Origin: Planctomycetota bacterium
Lineage (GTDB): Bacteria > Planctomycetota > Phycisphaerae > UBA1845
Length of the DNA stretch: 64,000 nucleotides
Assembly (NCBI GenBank): GCA_016200265.1
Contig: JACQFE010000009.1
Span: 1 to 64,000, forward strand
Reading direction: 5' to 3'
The translations under genes and the position numbers were made by a program. This document shows, piece after piece, positions 8,885 through 17,199 of the stretch. The notes beneath the pieces are model-generated. The model did not search any database and was not told the origin of the DNA. It was given only the letters and a program-made list of their open reading frames with translations. Each line of letters begins with the position of its first letter. Position 1 is the stretch's first letter.

Positions 8885-9049
8885 ATGCCGACCTACTCTT
8901 GCGAGTTGGTTTGGGCGACGGTGCGGCGCTATAAAACTGATGAGTTGATTTTCGGAACCCTGTGGCGTTTGCCCTTTTCGGCATGGCGAATTTCGACTCC
9001 GCCCCGATTTTTCGGAGAGATTCGCAAATTCGCAACCGTCGCCGATTGA
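8885..9049 (+). CDS. Possible small ORF upstream of rpmF (unrecognised)
   Basis: An ATG-started frame of 54 codons fills the gap between the ketoacyl-synthase-like gene and rpmF. Its product begins MPTYSCELVWATVRRYK and is rich in aromatic and basic residues. In many bacteria this place is held by the DUF177/YceD gene, but this frame is far too short and shows no such motif. There is no clear ribosome-binding site. It may be spurious. Confidence 0.15.
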   Translation: MPTYSCELVWATVRRYKTDELIFGTLWRLPFSAWRISTPPRFFGEIRKFATVAD

Positions 9050-9081
9050 TTTTGTAAAACAGTTGAATCATTGGAGTTACG

Positions 9082-9267
9082 ATGCTCCCGGTAAAAAAGA
9101 AGTCCAAGACGCGTACGCGAACCAAGCGTGCCCATCATGCCTTGACTCGTGTGAATCTCGCGGCGTGTCCGAAATGCGGTAAGCCGAAAAGGCCTCACGC
9201 CGCCTGCGGCATCTGCGGCTACGTGAGTTCAAAGGTTTCGTTGCCGGTCACGGAAGAGGAAGCCTGA
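9082..9267 (+). CDS. rpmF: 50S ribosomal protein L32
   Basis: L32 is a small zinc-binding protein of the large ribosomal subunit. The 61-residue product starts MLPVKKKSKTRTRTKRAHHAL, matching the basic leader of the family. Four cysteines, C29, C32, C42 and C45 (CPKC and CGIC), form the zinc ribbon. A GGAG site precedes the ATG. The final A of its stop codon is the first base of plsX, so translation is probably coupled. The rpmF-plsX-fab order is conserved across many bacteria and links ribosome and membrane synthesis. Confidence 0.95.
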   Translation: MLPVKKKSKTRTRTKRAHHALTRVNLAACPKCGKPKRPHAACGICGYVSSKVSLPVTEEEA

Positions 9268-10262
9268 TGTCGGTGCGTGTCGCGGTTGACGCGATGGGCG
9301 GTGATCATGCTCCGTCCGCAATTGTCAACGGAGCCGTCCAGGCGCTGAAGCAGGACGCCGACCTGGAATTGATCCTTGTCGGCGACGAGCGCTCCGTGCA
9401 TCATGAGTTGGGGGGGCTGGATATCGGCAAAGATGCATCTCGCATCCGCGTCGTTCATGCGTCGCAGATTATCGGCATGGATGAGGCGCCGGTCGAGGCC
9501 ATCAAGGCCAAGCGAGATTCCTCCATACTGCGCATGGCGGATATGGGTGCGAATGGTGAGGCCGATGCGATCTTAAGTGCGGGCAACACCGGTGCATGCG
9601 CTGCCGCCGCACAACTCAAGCTGAAGCCGTTGCCTTGTGTGTCACGTCCTGGCATCGCTGTGACGATTCCAGCGTTCCACGGTCCGTTTGTGCTTTGCGA
9701 CGTCGGCGCGAATATCCAGGCGAAGCCCAAGCATTTGTACGAGTATGCGGTGATGGCAAGCTTGTATGCCGAGCGCGTCGTGGGGTTGAAAAATCCGCGC
9801 GTGGCGGTCATGTCGATCGGTGAGGAAAGCGGAAAAGGCACGGGCCTGGTCAGGCAGACCCATGAATTGCTTGCCGCCGACAAGCGCTTGAATTTTGTCG
9901 GAAACGCGGAAGGTCGCGATCTCTTCGCGAATCATTGCGACGTTGCGGTCTGCGACGGATTTGTCGGCAACATTATCCTGAAGTTTGTCGAAGGTCTGGC
10001 GGAAGGGCTTTTCAAGACGATTGCGCGCGAATTTGAAGACGAACCGACGGAACTGCGAGGGAAATTCATCGGGGCGCTGGATCGTGTCTGGCTTCGCCAT
10101 GATTACAGTCAATATGGCGGGGCGCCTTTGCTCGGCGTCAATGGAGTGTGCATTATCTGTCACGGACGGAGCAATGACGTTGCCGTCCGCAGCGCAGTGC
10201 TGGCGGCCTGTCGCTACGTTCGCCAGGATTTTCGCGACGCGATCGCGCGCTGGCTCGCGTAA
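9267..10262 (+). CDS. plsX: Phosphate acyltransferase PlsX
   Basis: PlsX transfers the acyl group from acyl-ACP to inorganic phosphate, giving acyl-phosphate for glycerol-3-phosphate acylation by PlsY at the membrane. The N-terminal RVAVDAMGGDHAPSAIVNGA is the family signature. DAILSAGNTGACAAAA, LCDVGANIQAKPKHLYEYA, FVGNAEGRD and CDGFVGNIILKFVEGLAEG follow in the expected order. At 331 residues it is full length. The ATG overlaps the end of rpmF, and fabH follows. No PlsY or PlsC is in the window. Confidence 0.95.
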   Translation: MSVRVAVDAMGGDHAPSAIVNGAVQALKQDADLELILVGDERSVHHELGGLDIGKDASRIRVVHASQIIGMDEAPVEAIKAKRDSSILRMADMGANGEADAILSAGNTGACAAAAQLKLKPLPCVSRPGIAVTIPAFHGPFVLCDVGANIQAKPKHLYEYAVMASLYAERVVGLKNPRVAVMSIGEESGKGTGLVRQTHELLAADKRLNFVGNAEGRDLFANHCDVAVCDGFVGNIILKFVEGLAEGLFKTIAREFEDEPTELRGKFIGALDRVWLRHDYSQYGGAPLLGVNGVCIICHGRSNDVAVRSAVLAACRYVRQDFRDAIARWLA

Positions 10263-10348
10263 TTGGAAGAGATTGGGCGTTGCCAGGCTCGAAACCGGCG
10301 CGGATGCGGGTTCTGGCGAACGGCGAGACGGGAAACGATTTCGATTTC

Positions 10349-11344
10349 ATGGGCAAGCTGCTTCCCATTCGACTCTGCGGCACCGGTTCGTATGTTCCGA
10401 CGGAAGTCGTGACCAACGATCACTTCTGCGGCTACCTCGACACCAGCGACGAATGGATTGTCACCCGCACGGGTATTCGCGAACGACATAAGGCCGCGCC
10501 CAAGGAATCAACGTCCACGATGGCGGCCGAGGCCGCTCGGAGAGCGCTTGAAGACGCCGGCATGACTCCGGACGACATCGATGTCATTGTCTGTGCGACG
10601 GCCACGGGCGATTGCCCGTTTCCCGCCACTGCGGCATTTGTCAGCGAGCAGCTTGGCGGAACGGGAAACGCGGCCGCATTCGATATCAACGGAGCGTGCG
10701 CGGGGTTCATTTACGCAACCACCGTCGCCGCCGGACTGCTCACCTCCGGAGTTCATAAGACGGCCTTGGTCATCGGATCAGAGACCTTGAGCCGCTATTT
10801 GAATCCGGAGGATCGAGGCACGGCAATTCTCCTGGGCGATGCGGCAGGAGCGGCGATCCTAACTCGGTCGCTGAATCCTGAGCAGGGTATCCTGCACGTG
10901 GAGCTGGGATGCGACGGCACCAAGAGCCAGCATATTTGGGTTCCGGCGGGCGGTTCACGGCTGCCGGCCTCGACCATGACAGTCAACGAGCGGCTTCATT
11001 TCATGCACATGAAAGGCCGCGACGTGTACAAATTCGCGGTGCTGAAGATGGAGGAGCTGATCGATCGGGCGATGGAAGCGACCGGTCTGACTCCGGCTGA
11101 TCTCAAGATGTTCCTTCCGCACCAGTCCAACCTCCGGATCATTGAATCCGTGCGCGATCGGATGGGTCTTCCGGTGGAGAAAGTCGCGATCAACATCAAT
11201 CGATTCGGCAACACATCCGCGGCGTCGATTCTTCTGGCCCTCGATGAGCACCGGCGAAATGGAACGCTTGGGCCCGGTGATCATATCCTGATGGTCGCGG
11301 TCGGGGCGGGACTGGTATGGGGCAGCATGATCATGCGGTTATGA
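10349..11344 (+). CDS. fabH: Beta-ketoacyl-ACP synthase III (FabH)
   Basis: FabH starts type II fatty-acid synthesis by condensing acetyl-CoA (or a branched acyl-CoA) with malonyl-ACP. From ATG 10349 the product has 331 residues, the normal size. The active-site triad is intact: cysteine in DINGACAGFIYA, histidine in FLPHQSNLRIIE and asparagine in NINRFGNTSAAS. DTSDEWIVTRTGIRERH, typical near the N-terminus, is also present. The frame is open 23 codons further upstream, but family length and the MGKLLPIRLCGTGSYVP start favour 10349. It sits between plsX and fabD. Confidence 0.95.
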   Translation: MGKLLPIRLCGTGSYVPTEVVTNDHFCGYLDTSDEWIVTRTGIRERHKAAPKESTSTMAAEAARRALEDAGMTPDDIDVIVCATATGDCPFPATAAFVSEQLGGTGNAAAFDINGACAGFIYATTVAAGLLTSGVHKTALVIGSETLSRYLNPEDRGTAILLGDAAGAAILTRSLNPEQGILHVELGCDGTKSQHIWVPAGGSRLPASTMTVNERLHFMHMKGRDVYKFAVLKMEELIDRAMEATGLTPADLKMFLPHQSNLRIIESVRDRMGLPVEKVAININRFGNTSAASILLALDEHRRNGTLGPGDHILMVAVGAGLVWGSMIMRL

Positions 11345-11387
11345 ATTACGGGGTGCATCACGATGCACCTGTTGGGAGCTGCAATTG

Positions 11388-12332
11388 ATGTCGAAAGCGG
11401 GTCTCCTTTTTCCAGGACAAGGCGCACAAAGCGTCGGCATGGGCCGCGAGGTGTATGAATCGAGCGCCGCGGCCCGATCGACGTATGGACGCGCGGCCGA
11501 TGTTCTTGGTCTCGATGTCGCCGGGTTATGCTTCAATGGACCAGCTCAATCACTGGAAAAGACGGACATTCAGCAACCTGCGATCTTGATCACGAGCGTT
11601 GCGATTTGGGCGGCCTATCAGGAGGCCGGCGCCGCGCTTCAAGATTTTGCTTGTGCCGCGGGCCTTAGTCTGGGCGAATACACCGCGCTGCACATTGCGG
11701 GCGCGATCGGTTTTGATGACGCCGTGAGACTTGTGCATCTTCGCGGTGAGCTGATGCAGGCGGCTGCCGATGCGACGCCCAGCGGGATGGTGTCCATCGT
11801 AGGGGGCGACGAGTCCTCGCTTGTGCGACTTTGTGATGCCGCGAGGGAATCCGGCGTTCTGGGGCCGGCAAACTTCAACAGTCCGGGTCAAACAGTCATC
11901 GCCGGTGACAAGGCTTCTTGTGAGCGAGCAGTGCGGCTGGCCGAAGGATATGGCGTTCGAGCGGTTCCCTTGGCGGTTGCCGGTGCGTTTCATTCTTCTT
12001 TGATGCAATCCGCGGCGGACGGGCTTGCGGATGCGCTGGCTCGGACCCGAATCACACCGCCGACGATTCCGGTCCTCAGCAACGTCAGCGCGGAGTATCA
12101 CAGGAACCCCGATGAAATTCGCAAGTCGCTTCGCCTTCAACTCACAAGTCCGGTGCTCTGGCAGCGCTGCATCGAGCGAATGATCGCCGCTGGAGCGGAT
12201 CGTTTTGTGGAAATCGGTCCGGGTCGAGTGCTCACCGGGCTGATGCGAAAGATCAATCGAACCGCGAAATGTGCGAACATCAATACCGCCGAATCGATCG
12301 CTGAATCCATTGGCGTAAGCGCGCAGGGCTGA
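11388..12332 (+). CDS. fabD: Malonyl-CoA:ACP transacylase (FabD)
   Basis: FabD loads malonate from CoA onto acyl carrier protein. The 314-residue product opens with AGLLFPGQGAQSVGMGRE. It carries the nucleophile serine in GLSLGEYTALH, where leucine stands in place of the more usual histidine before the serine, and the catalytic histidine in GAFHSSLMQ. The oxyanion-forming FPGQGAQ is intact. The ATG lies after GGGAG; a TTG directly before it is less likely. fabG follows after three bases, so the two are probably co-translated. Confidence 0.95.
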   Translation: MSKAGLLFPGQGAQSVGMGREVYESSAAARSTYGRAADVLGLDVAGLCFNGPAQSLEKTDIQQPAILITSVAIWAAYQEAGAALQDFACAAGLSLGEYTALHIAGAIGFDDAVRLVHLRGELMQAAADATPSGMVSIVGGDESSLVRLCDAARESGVLGPANFNSPGQTVIAGDKASCERAVRLAEGYGVRAVPLAVAGAFHSSLMQSAADGLADALARTRITPPTIPVLSNVSAEYHRNPDEIRKSLRLQLTSPVLWQRCIERMIAAGADRFVEIGPGRVLTGLMRKINRTAKCANINTAESIAESIGVSAQG

Positions 12333-12335
12333 TTC

Positions 12336-13088
12336 ATGACTGACGCAACGACTCAACGAATCGCACTCGTCACCGGCGGGAGCAGGGGCATTGGACGTGC
12401 GATCTGCCTGACTCTTGCCCGCAACGGTGTCACGGTCGTGGCATGCGCTCGCAACGCCGACGCCCTCAAGGAATTGGCGGATGAGGCCCAGCGGCGCGAA
12501 TTTGCGGGTCGCATTCATGGCCGCGTTCTCGACGTCTCCGACCGTGAAGCGATCGATCCCTTTGTGGAAAATGTCGCCACGGAATTCACCCGCATCGACA
12601 TTCTTGTCAACAACGCCGGCATCACCCGCGATGGGCTACTCATGAACATGGACGATGAGCAGTTCGAGGCCGTCCTGACTACGAACCTGCGTGCGGCGTT
12701 TTGGCTGACGCGAACGGTGAGTCGTCTCATGGTGCGTCAGCGATATGGGCGCATTATCAACATCGGCAGCGTTTCAGGAGTCATGGGAAATGCGGGGCAG
12801 GCGAATTATGCGGCGAGCAAGGCGGGCCTGATCGGGTTGAGCAAGACGCTCGCCAAAGAGCTGGGTCGCCGCAAGATTACCTGCAACGTCGTTGCTCCGG
12901 GCTTTATCTCGACGGATATGACGCAGGTGCTGCCAGAAAAACTACGGGAGGGCGTCAAAGAGCTGATTCCGCTGGCTCGATTCGGTGAACCGGACGAGGT
13001 TGCCGAAGTCGTGGCGTTCCTGGCGAGTGATGCCGCGTCCTACATCACCGGGCAGGTGATCCTGGTGGATGGAGGGCTTCATACGTAG
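12336..13088 (+). CDS. fabG: 3-oxoacyl-ACP reductase (FabG)
   Basis: FabG is the NADPH-dependent short-chain dehydrogenase that reduces 3-oxoacyl-ACP in each elongation cycle. The 250 residues show the nucleotide-binding [11 protein letters not shown], the structural [11 protein letters not shown], the catalytic serine in [14 protein letters not shown] and the YxxxK pair in [12 protein letters not shown]. The end [16 protein letters not shown] is also typical. It belongs to the fabH-fabD-fabG run. About 190 bases separate it from acpP. Confidence 0.96.
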   Translation: MTDATTQRIALVTGGSRGIGRAICLTLARNGVTVVACARNADALKELADEAQRREFAGRIHGRVLDVSDREAIDPFVENVATEFTRIDILVNNAGITRDGLLMNMDDEQFEAVLTTNLRAAFWLTRTVSRLMVRQRYGRIINIGSVSGVMGNAGQANYAASKAGLIGLSKTLAKELGRRKITCNVVAPGFISTDMTQVLPEKLREGVKELIPLARFGEPDEVAEVVAFLASDAASYITGQVILVDGGLHT

Positions 13089-13279
13089 TCGAAGGAAGTG
13101 GTTTGAACCGCATCCAATCGTTACGGCTGGCGTTTGGTTGCAGCTTTTTCCGTTCGCGACTAGGATCACGCCCCAAGGTAGCCTTCCACTGATTGAAAGG
13201 AAGCCTATCTAGTGGCCTGCGAGCCTACCGTACGGCGTATTGAGACCTGAACTGGGAATACAGACTGGAGGAATCGGTT

Positions 13280-13540
13280 GTGTCCACAGGCGAAAGCATT
13301 GAACAGAAAGTGATTCAGATCGTCGCGGAGCAGATGAGTGTCGACAAAGCCACCATTACCCGCAACACTTCGTTCGTAAACGACCTGAACGCCGACTCAC
13401 TCGACACGGTGGAGTTGGTCATGGAACTTGAGGATGAATTCGATCTGACCATACCCGACGATGAGGCCGAAAAAATGAAAACCGTCGGCGAAGCGATCGA
13501 TTACATCAAGAAGCAACTCGAATCCAAGTCCGCGGCCTAA
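13280..13540 (+). CDS. acpP: Acyl carrier protein
   Basis: This small acidic protein carries growing acyl chains on 4'-phosphopantetheine. The 86-residue product has the attachment serine in [17 protein letters not shown] and a typical helix-rich acidic remainder ([28 protein letters not shown]). The start is GTG 13280, supported by GGAGG eight bases upstream. The 190-base leader may give it its own promoter, as is common for this abundant protein. I could not identify one with confidence. Confidence 0.96.
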   Translation: MSTGESIEQKVIQIVAEQMSVDKATITRNTSFVNDLNADSLDTVELVMELEDEFDLTIPDDEAEKMKTVGEAIDYIKKQLESKSAA

Positions 13541-13564
13541 GGCGTCGTCTTTGTGCAGAGTACG

Positions 13565-14806
13565 ATGACTGGACGACGGGTCGTAGTGACTGGGATGGGT
13601 GCCGTTACGCCGTTCGGCGTTGGGGTCGACGCCTATTGGGACGGCCTGATCGAAGGGCGTAGCGGAATCGTCCGCGTTTCACTCTTTGACACCGCCGGTT
13701 TCGATGTTGCCATCGGCGGTGAAGTCCCCAATTTCAACCCGGAAAACTATCTCGACAAACGAGTCATCAAACGGTTGGACCGTTTTGTCCAGTTTGCCAT
13801 GGTCGCAACGGCCGAAGCGGTGAAGCAATCCGGCCTCGATCCCTCGCGTGAAGATCCCTATCGAATGGCGGCAATCTTCGGCTCCGGCATCGGCGGGATG
13901 AATGAACTGGAGCAGCAGTGCTTCCGGCTGATGACCAAAGGACCGAGCAAGGTTTCCGCGTTCACGATCCCCAAGCTTATGGTCAACGCCGCTAGCGGAA
14001 ACATTTCCATCGCTTACGGCGCCAAGGGCAACAGCATGGCAGTGAGCAGTGCCTGTGCTTCGGCGGCTCACGCGATGGGAGAGGCTCTTGGATTGATCCG
14101 AAATGGACAGGCGGACGTCGTCTTTACCGGCGGATCGGAAGCCGCCCTCACGCAGCTCGCACTTGCCGCGTTTGCATCGATGAAGGCCTTAAGCACGCGA
14201 AATGACGATCCCCAAAGGGCGAGTCGACCGTTTGATGTGGATCGCGACGGATTCGTCCTAGCCGAGGGTGCTGGGGCGCTCATATTCGAAGAACTCGAAC
14301 ATGCGAAGCGAAGAGGAGCGACGATTCTCGCTGAAGTGATCGGTTTTGCCGCGACGTCAGACGCCGATCACATTACTCAACCTTCCGAAACGGGAGAAGG
14401 TGCGGCCGAATCGATGAGCCTTTCGTTGAAGGACGCCGGAACGCCCGTTGGTGATGTGGATTACATCAACGCCCACGGAACGAGCACGCCGTTGGGCGAT
14501 GTTGCGGAAACGCGGGCCATTCACCGCGTGTTCGGCGCCGCCGCGGACAAGCTCGTGGTCAGCAGCACCAAGAGCGCGATTGGACATTCCCTTGGTGCGA
14601 GCGGGGCACTCGAGTTGATTGCGGCGACTTTGGCCGTCAGAAATTCCGTGATTCCACCGACGATCAATCTTGACAATCCAGGAGAAGGCTGCGACCTGGA
14701 TTATTGCCCTAAGACGGCGCGAGATCGCAAAGTCCGCGTGGCCATGAGCAATTCCTTCGGCTTTGGCGGCCACAACGCCTGCATGGTCATTCGACGTTTC
14801 GAATAG
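13565..14806 (+). CDS. fabF: 3-oxoacyl-ACP synthase II (FabF)
   Basis: FabF condenses malonyl-ACP with a growing acyl-ACP. The 413-residue product is complete. It has VVVTGMGAVTPFGVGV at the N-terminus, nucleophile cysteine in VSSACASAAHAMGEA, first histidine in NAHGTSTPLGD and second in KSAIGHSLGASGALE. It serves as the intact reference for the decayed ketoacyl-synthase-like gene 5 kb upstream. It follows acpP by 24 bases. GTG 13553 is an alternative start. A terminator-like hairpin lies downstream. Confidence 0.95.
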   Translation: MTGRRVVVTGMGAVTPFGVGVDAYWDGLIEGRSGIVRVSLFDTAGFDVAIGGEVPNFNPENYLDKRVIKRLDRFVQFAMVATAEAVKQSGLDPSREDPYRMAAIFGSGIGGMNELEQQCFRLMTKGPSKVSAFTIPKLMVNAASGNISIAYGAKGNSMAVSSACASAAHAMGEALGLIRNGQADVVFTGGSEAALTQLALAAFASMKALSTRNDDPQRASRPFDVDRDGFVLAEGAGALIFEELEHAKRRGATILAEVIGFAATSDADHITQPSETGEGAAESMSLSLKDAGTPVGDVDYINAHGTSTPLGDVAETRAIHRVFGAAADKLVVSSTKSAIGHSLGASGALELIAATLAVRNSVIPPTINLDNPGEGCDLDYCPKTARDRKVRVAMSNSFGFGGHNACMVIRRFE

Positions 14807-14882
14807 CATTTCAGCGCGGACAACCCAAACATCCAAGGTGAATTCAACCGCCATTCACCCTGGAACCCTAAAGACGCCCGTC

Positions 14883-14918
14883 CGACCCCGTCGATATCCA
14901 AGAGGTACGGGTCGTTTT
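14883..14918 (+). terminator. Probable intrinsic terminator after fabF
   Basis: CGACCCCGT pairs with ACGGGTCG, with one bulged C, around a 15-base loop, and the stem is followed directly by TTTTC. It lies 77 bases after the fabF stop and just before the fliN-like start. A second hairpin (GGTGAAT/ATTCACC) lies 30-50 bases upstream but lacks a T-run. Confidence 0.45.
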
Positions 14919-14941
14919 CTCATTCATTGAAAGGACGCAGC

Positions 14942-15325
14942 TTGGCGTTGACGGAGCCAATTGTTCACGGATCAGCTTTTGCGGACTGCGCGACGGTACA
15001 GTCAATGTCCGCGCAAGCGCCCATTACCAGCTCGTCGGCCCATCCGCGTCAGACACGAAATCCCGAACTGGACCGAATCCTTGGGCTGACCGTGCCGTGC
15101 AGCGTCATTCTCGCCCGGCGACAGATGTCGATCCAGTCCATCCTCGCCGTCACCGTGGGAACGATCGTGGAATTCAACGTTCCGTTTGATGCGGACCTCA
15201 CGCTTTACGTCGCCAATCATCCGATAGCCCGAGGCCAGGCCATCAAAGTTGGTGAGAACTTCGGCCTTCGCATCGACAAAATCGATTCCATCGAACATCG
15301 CATCGACGCGCTCGGCGGTCGTTGA
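14942..15325 (+). CDS. fliN: FliN-like flagellar motor switch protein
   Basis: The C-terminal 75 residues (LTVPCSVILARRQMSIQSIL, GTIVEFNVPFDADLTLYV, HPIARGQAIKVGENFGLRI) form a SpoA/FliMN_C domain, the part of the switch complex that binds CheY-P and forms the C-ring. The first 45 residues are Ser/Thr/Pro-rich and variable, as in many FliN proteins. From TTG 14942, preceded by AAAGGA, the protein has 127 residues. It stands alone after the fatty-acid genes rather than with fliM or export genes, and the gene beyond is convergent. A type III secretion relative is possible, but flagellin and FliD in the window favour flagella. Confidence 0.8.
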   Translation: MALTEPIVHGSAFADCATVQSMSAQAPITSSSAHPRQTRNPELDRILGLTVPCSVILARRQMSIQSILAVTVGTIVEFNVPFDADLTLYVANHPIARGQAIKVGENFGLRIDKIDSIEHRIDALGGR

Positions 15326-15520
15326 CAGGCCCACTGCGACTCAGAAGAGGGGAGCGGATATGCGAAACGTATGTCTGTCGGGGTGGCACATCCGGCATTC
15401 GCGGCAGCACCGCGATTCGTCCGACCTTCTGTGGGTAAAAACGACTTTTTCATGGACGACTGGGTAATCATCTCGAGTTGAGGATTCGCTCCACGACGAC
15501 CACAAACGCCTTCCAATTTC

Positions 15521-17080
15521 TTAGAGCGTCCGAAGGAAGGCGATCAACGCCGCCTTGTCTTCGTCGGTCAGGTCGTGACCGAACGGATGCCCCGGCACGG
15601 CACGCGTCTTGACTCCCGGTCCGCGCCAACCGCTCGGCTCGTAGTCATCCCGCAATCGTTTGGGATCAAACCAATCTTCCAGCGAGCCGATCGAACCTGA
15701 ATGCTCAAATACGATGCGATACCACACGCCGCGCAGCGAGGGGATTTTGTAATATCCTGTTCCTTTGCGAGTGCGCAAGGCCAGACCCGGATCCGTTCCC
15801 ACGCGGCGCGTGGAAATATCCAGTCGCTTCGTTTGTGGATCATCCAAATTCGGCTCGAAGCCCGGTACCGCAACGAGTTTGTTGTTCGTGTAGGCAGGCG
15901 GCGTGTGACACTCGATGCAGCCTTCAGACTCGAAAATTTTCTTGCCGCGCTGAGCCTTGGCGTTAAATGGATACGGGCTCGGCGGTGGCTTTAGTGAGTA
16001 GATATACAGGGCCATCGCATACATCGCCTCATCTGGAGGCCGCACGTGAAGAACATCCGTCGGGTTCACCATGTGATGCGATCCGAAGACTCCGATGTCG
16101 GTGAATTCGACGAGCGTGCAATACCTGGCGATGTCCGCAGGCCCACGATTCAAGTGAGTTCCCGTCGCATCGAGATAGTGGCGGTCCTTTACGCCGTTGA
16201 GGTCGGCCATTCGCGTGGTGAAGAACGGACTGCCGTTGAATCGGGCAAAGTACGAGCCGACAACGCCGCCAGACTTCTGATCCTGAAAAGCCTTGAGTTC
16301 ATCATCGCTCATGCCCTTGAATCGCGCGTGGATGTCATCCTCGCGCCACGGAACGCCGAACTGGTTGTAGAAGTCCTCTCCTTTTGACACCGCTCCTCTC
16401 AGTTTGGCCAGGAGAATGTCCGCCGCCGGCGAGAAGGCAAGGTCAAAGTTCGACGACGCGCCGCGTAAGAGACTTCCGTCGGGCATCATTTTGGTGTGAC
16501 AGGAAGCGCAACTCGCGAGACTTATTTTCAACTTGCCGTCCGTGTCCACGACCCAGCGATATTCGAGGATGACTCCATTCTTGTCCGGGACATCACCGTG
16601 TTCATCGCGATACTTGTCGATGACTTCCGCGTCGCTGAAATAGTTGATGACGATGGGGTCGTCCGTGCGAGAAATCGCGGTGTCGAGTTCTTCAAAGACT
16701 CGCCTTCCGGCCTCGATCCAATCGGCTTCGGTTTTCAGTTTCTCCGGCGTAATCAGCGGTTGCGGGCGTTGTTTCTTGAGCCAATCGCGATATCCCGGCG
16801 GTTCGAAATTTGGATGATAGACTGGATACGTGCGCAGATTGTCAACCGGCAGGGCGTAGTACTCTTTCTCACTCAGAAAACTCGGCGGGACACCAAGCCC
16901 CGCCACCGGCACAGCCCAGGTGGCAAGTTCCTTGTCTTCCCAAATCTTGGGCACAATGACGGTCTGTGCCGATTCGTTGGCAGACGGATTGCGTGATTGC
17001 GGGGGACTTGCCGGCCGGGTACAGCCCGTCAGCGCGCACGCAACCAATCCGACGATCGATATGACGATCATTTTTCGCAC
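15521..17080 (-). CDS. Diheme c-type cytochrome lipoprotein, cytochrome-c-peroxidase-like
   Basis: The 519-residue product begins with a lipoprotein signal (VGLVACALTGC) and so is probably anchored in a membrane facing the periplasm. There are two heme c sites: CASCH near residues 191-195 and CIECH near 388-392. The C-terminal block (GTGYYKIPSLRGVWYR, FEHSGSIGSLEDWFDP) recalls the cytochrome c peroxidase/MauG-like superfamily. The substrate is not evident. GTG 17080 follows GGAG at 11 bases; ATG 17071 is an alternative. It is convergent with fliN and stands alone. Confidence 0.8.
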   Translation of the reverse strand: MRKMIVISIVGLVACALTGCTRPASPPQSRNPSANESAQTVIVPKIWEDKELATWAVPVAGLGVPPSFLSEKEYYALPVDNLRTYPVYHPNFEPPGYRDWLKKQRPQPLITPEKLKTEADWIEAGRRVFEELDTAISRTDDPIVINYFSDAEVIDKYRDEHGDVPDKNGVILEYRWVVDTDGKLKISLASCASCHTKMMPDGSLLRGASSNFDLAFSPAADILLAKLRGAVSKGEDFYNQFGVPWREDDIHARFKGMSDDELKAFQDQKSGGVVGSYFARFNGSPFFTTRMADLNGVKDRHYLDATGTHLNRGPADIARYCTLVEFTDIGVFGSHHMVNPTDVLHVRPPDEAMYAMALYIYSLKPPPSPYPFNAKAQRGKKIFESEGCIECHTPPAYTNNKLVAVPGFEPNLDDPQTKRLDISTRRVGTDPGLALRTRKGTGYYKIPSLRGVWYRIVFEHSGSIGSLEDWFDPKRLRDDYEPSGWRGPGVKTRAVPGHPFGHDLTDEDKAALIAFLRTL

Positions 17081-17199
17081 AATGAGACTCCTTTGTTCCT
17101 TTGACGGTCAATATACGCGATGATCGGCGACAAGATCAATCGGCATGGCGGCCAGTCTGTGTTATTCGATAGATCAGTGCGCCATCAACGAGAGAGCGT

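Noticed and set aside
11550..12518. 322-codon minus-strand open frame
   Set aside because: It is antisense to fabD and the start of fabG, with no motifs.
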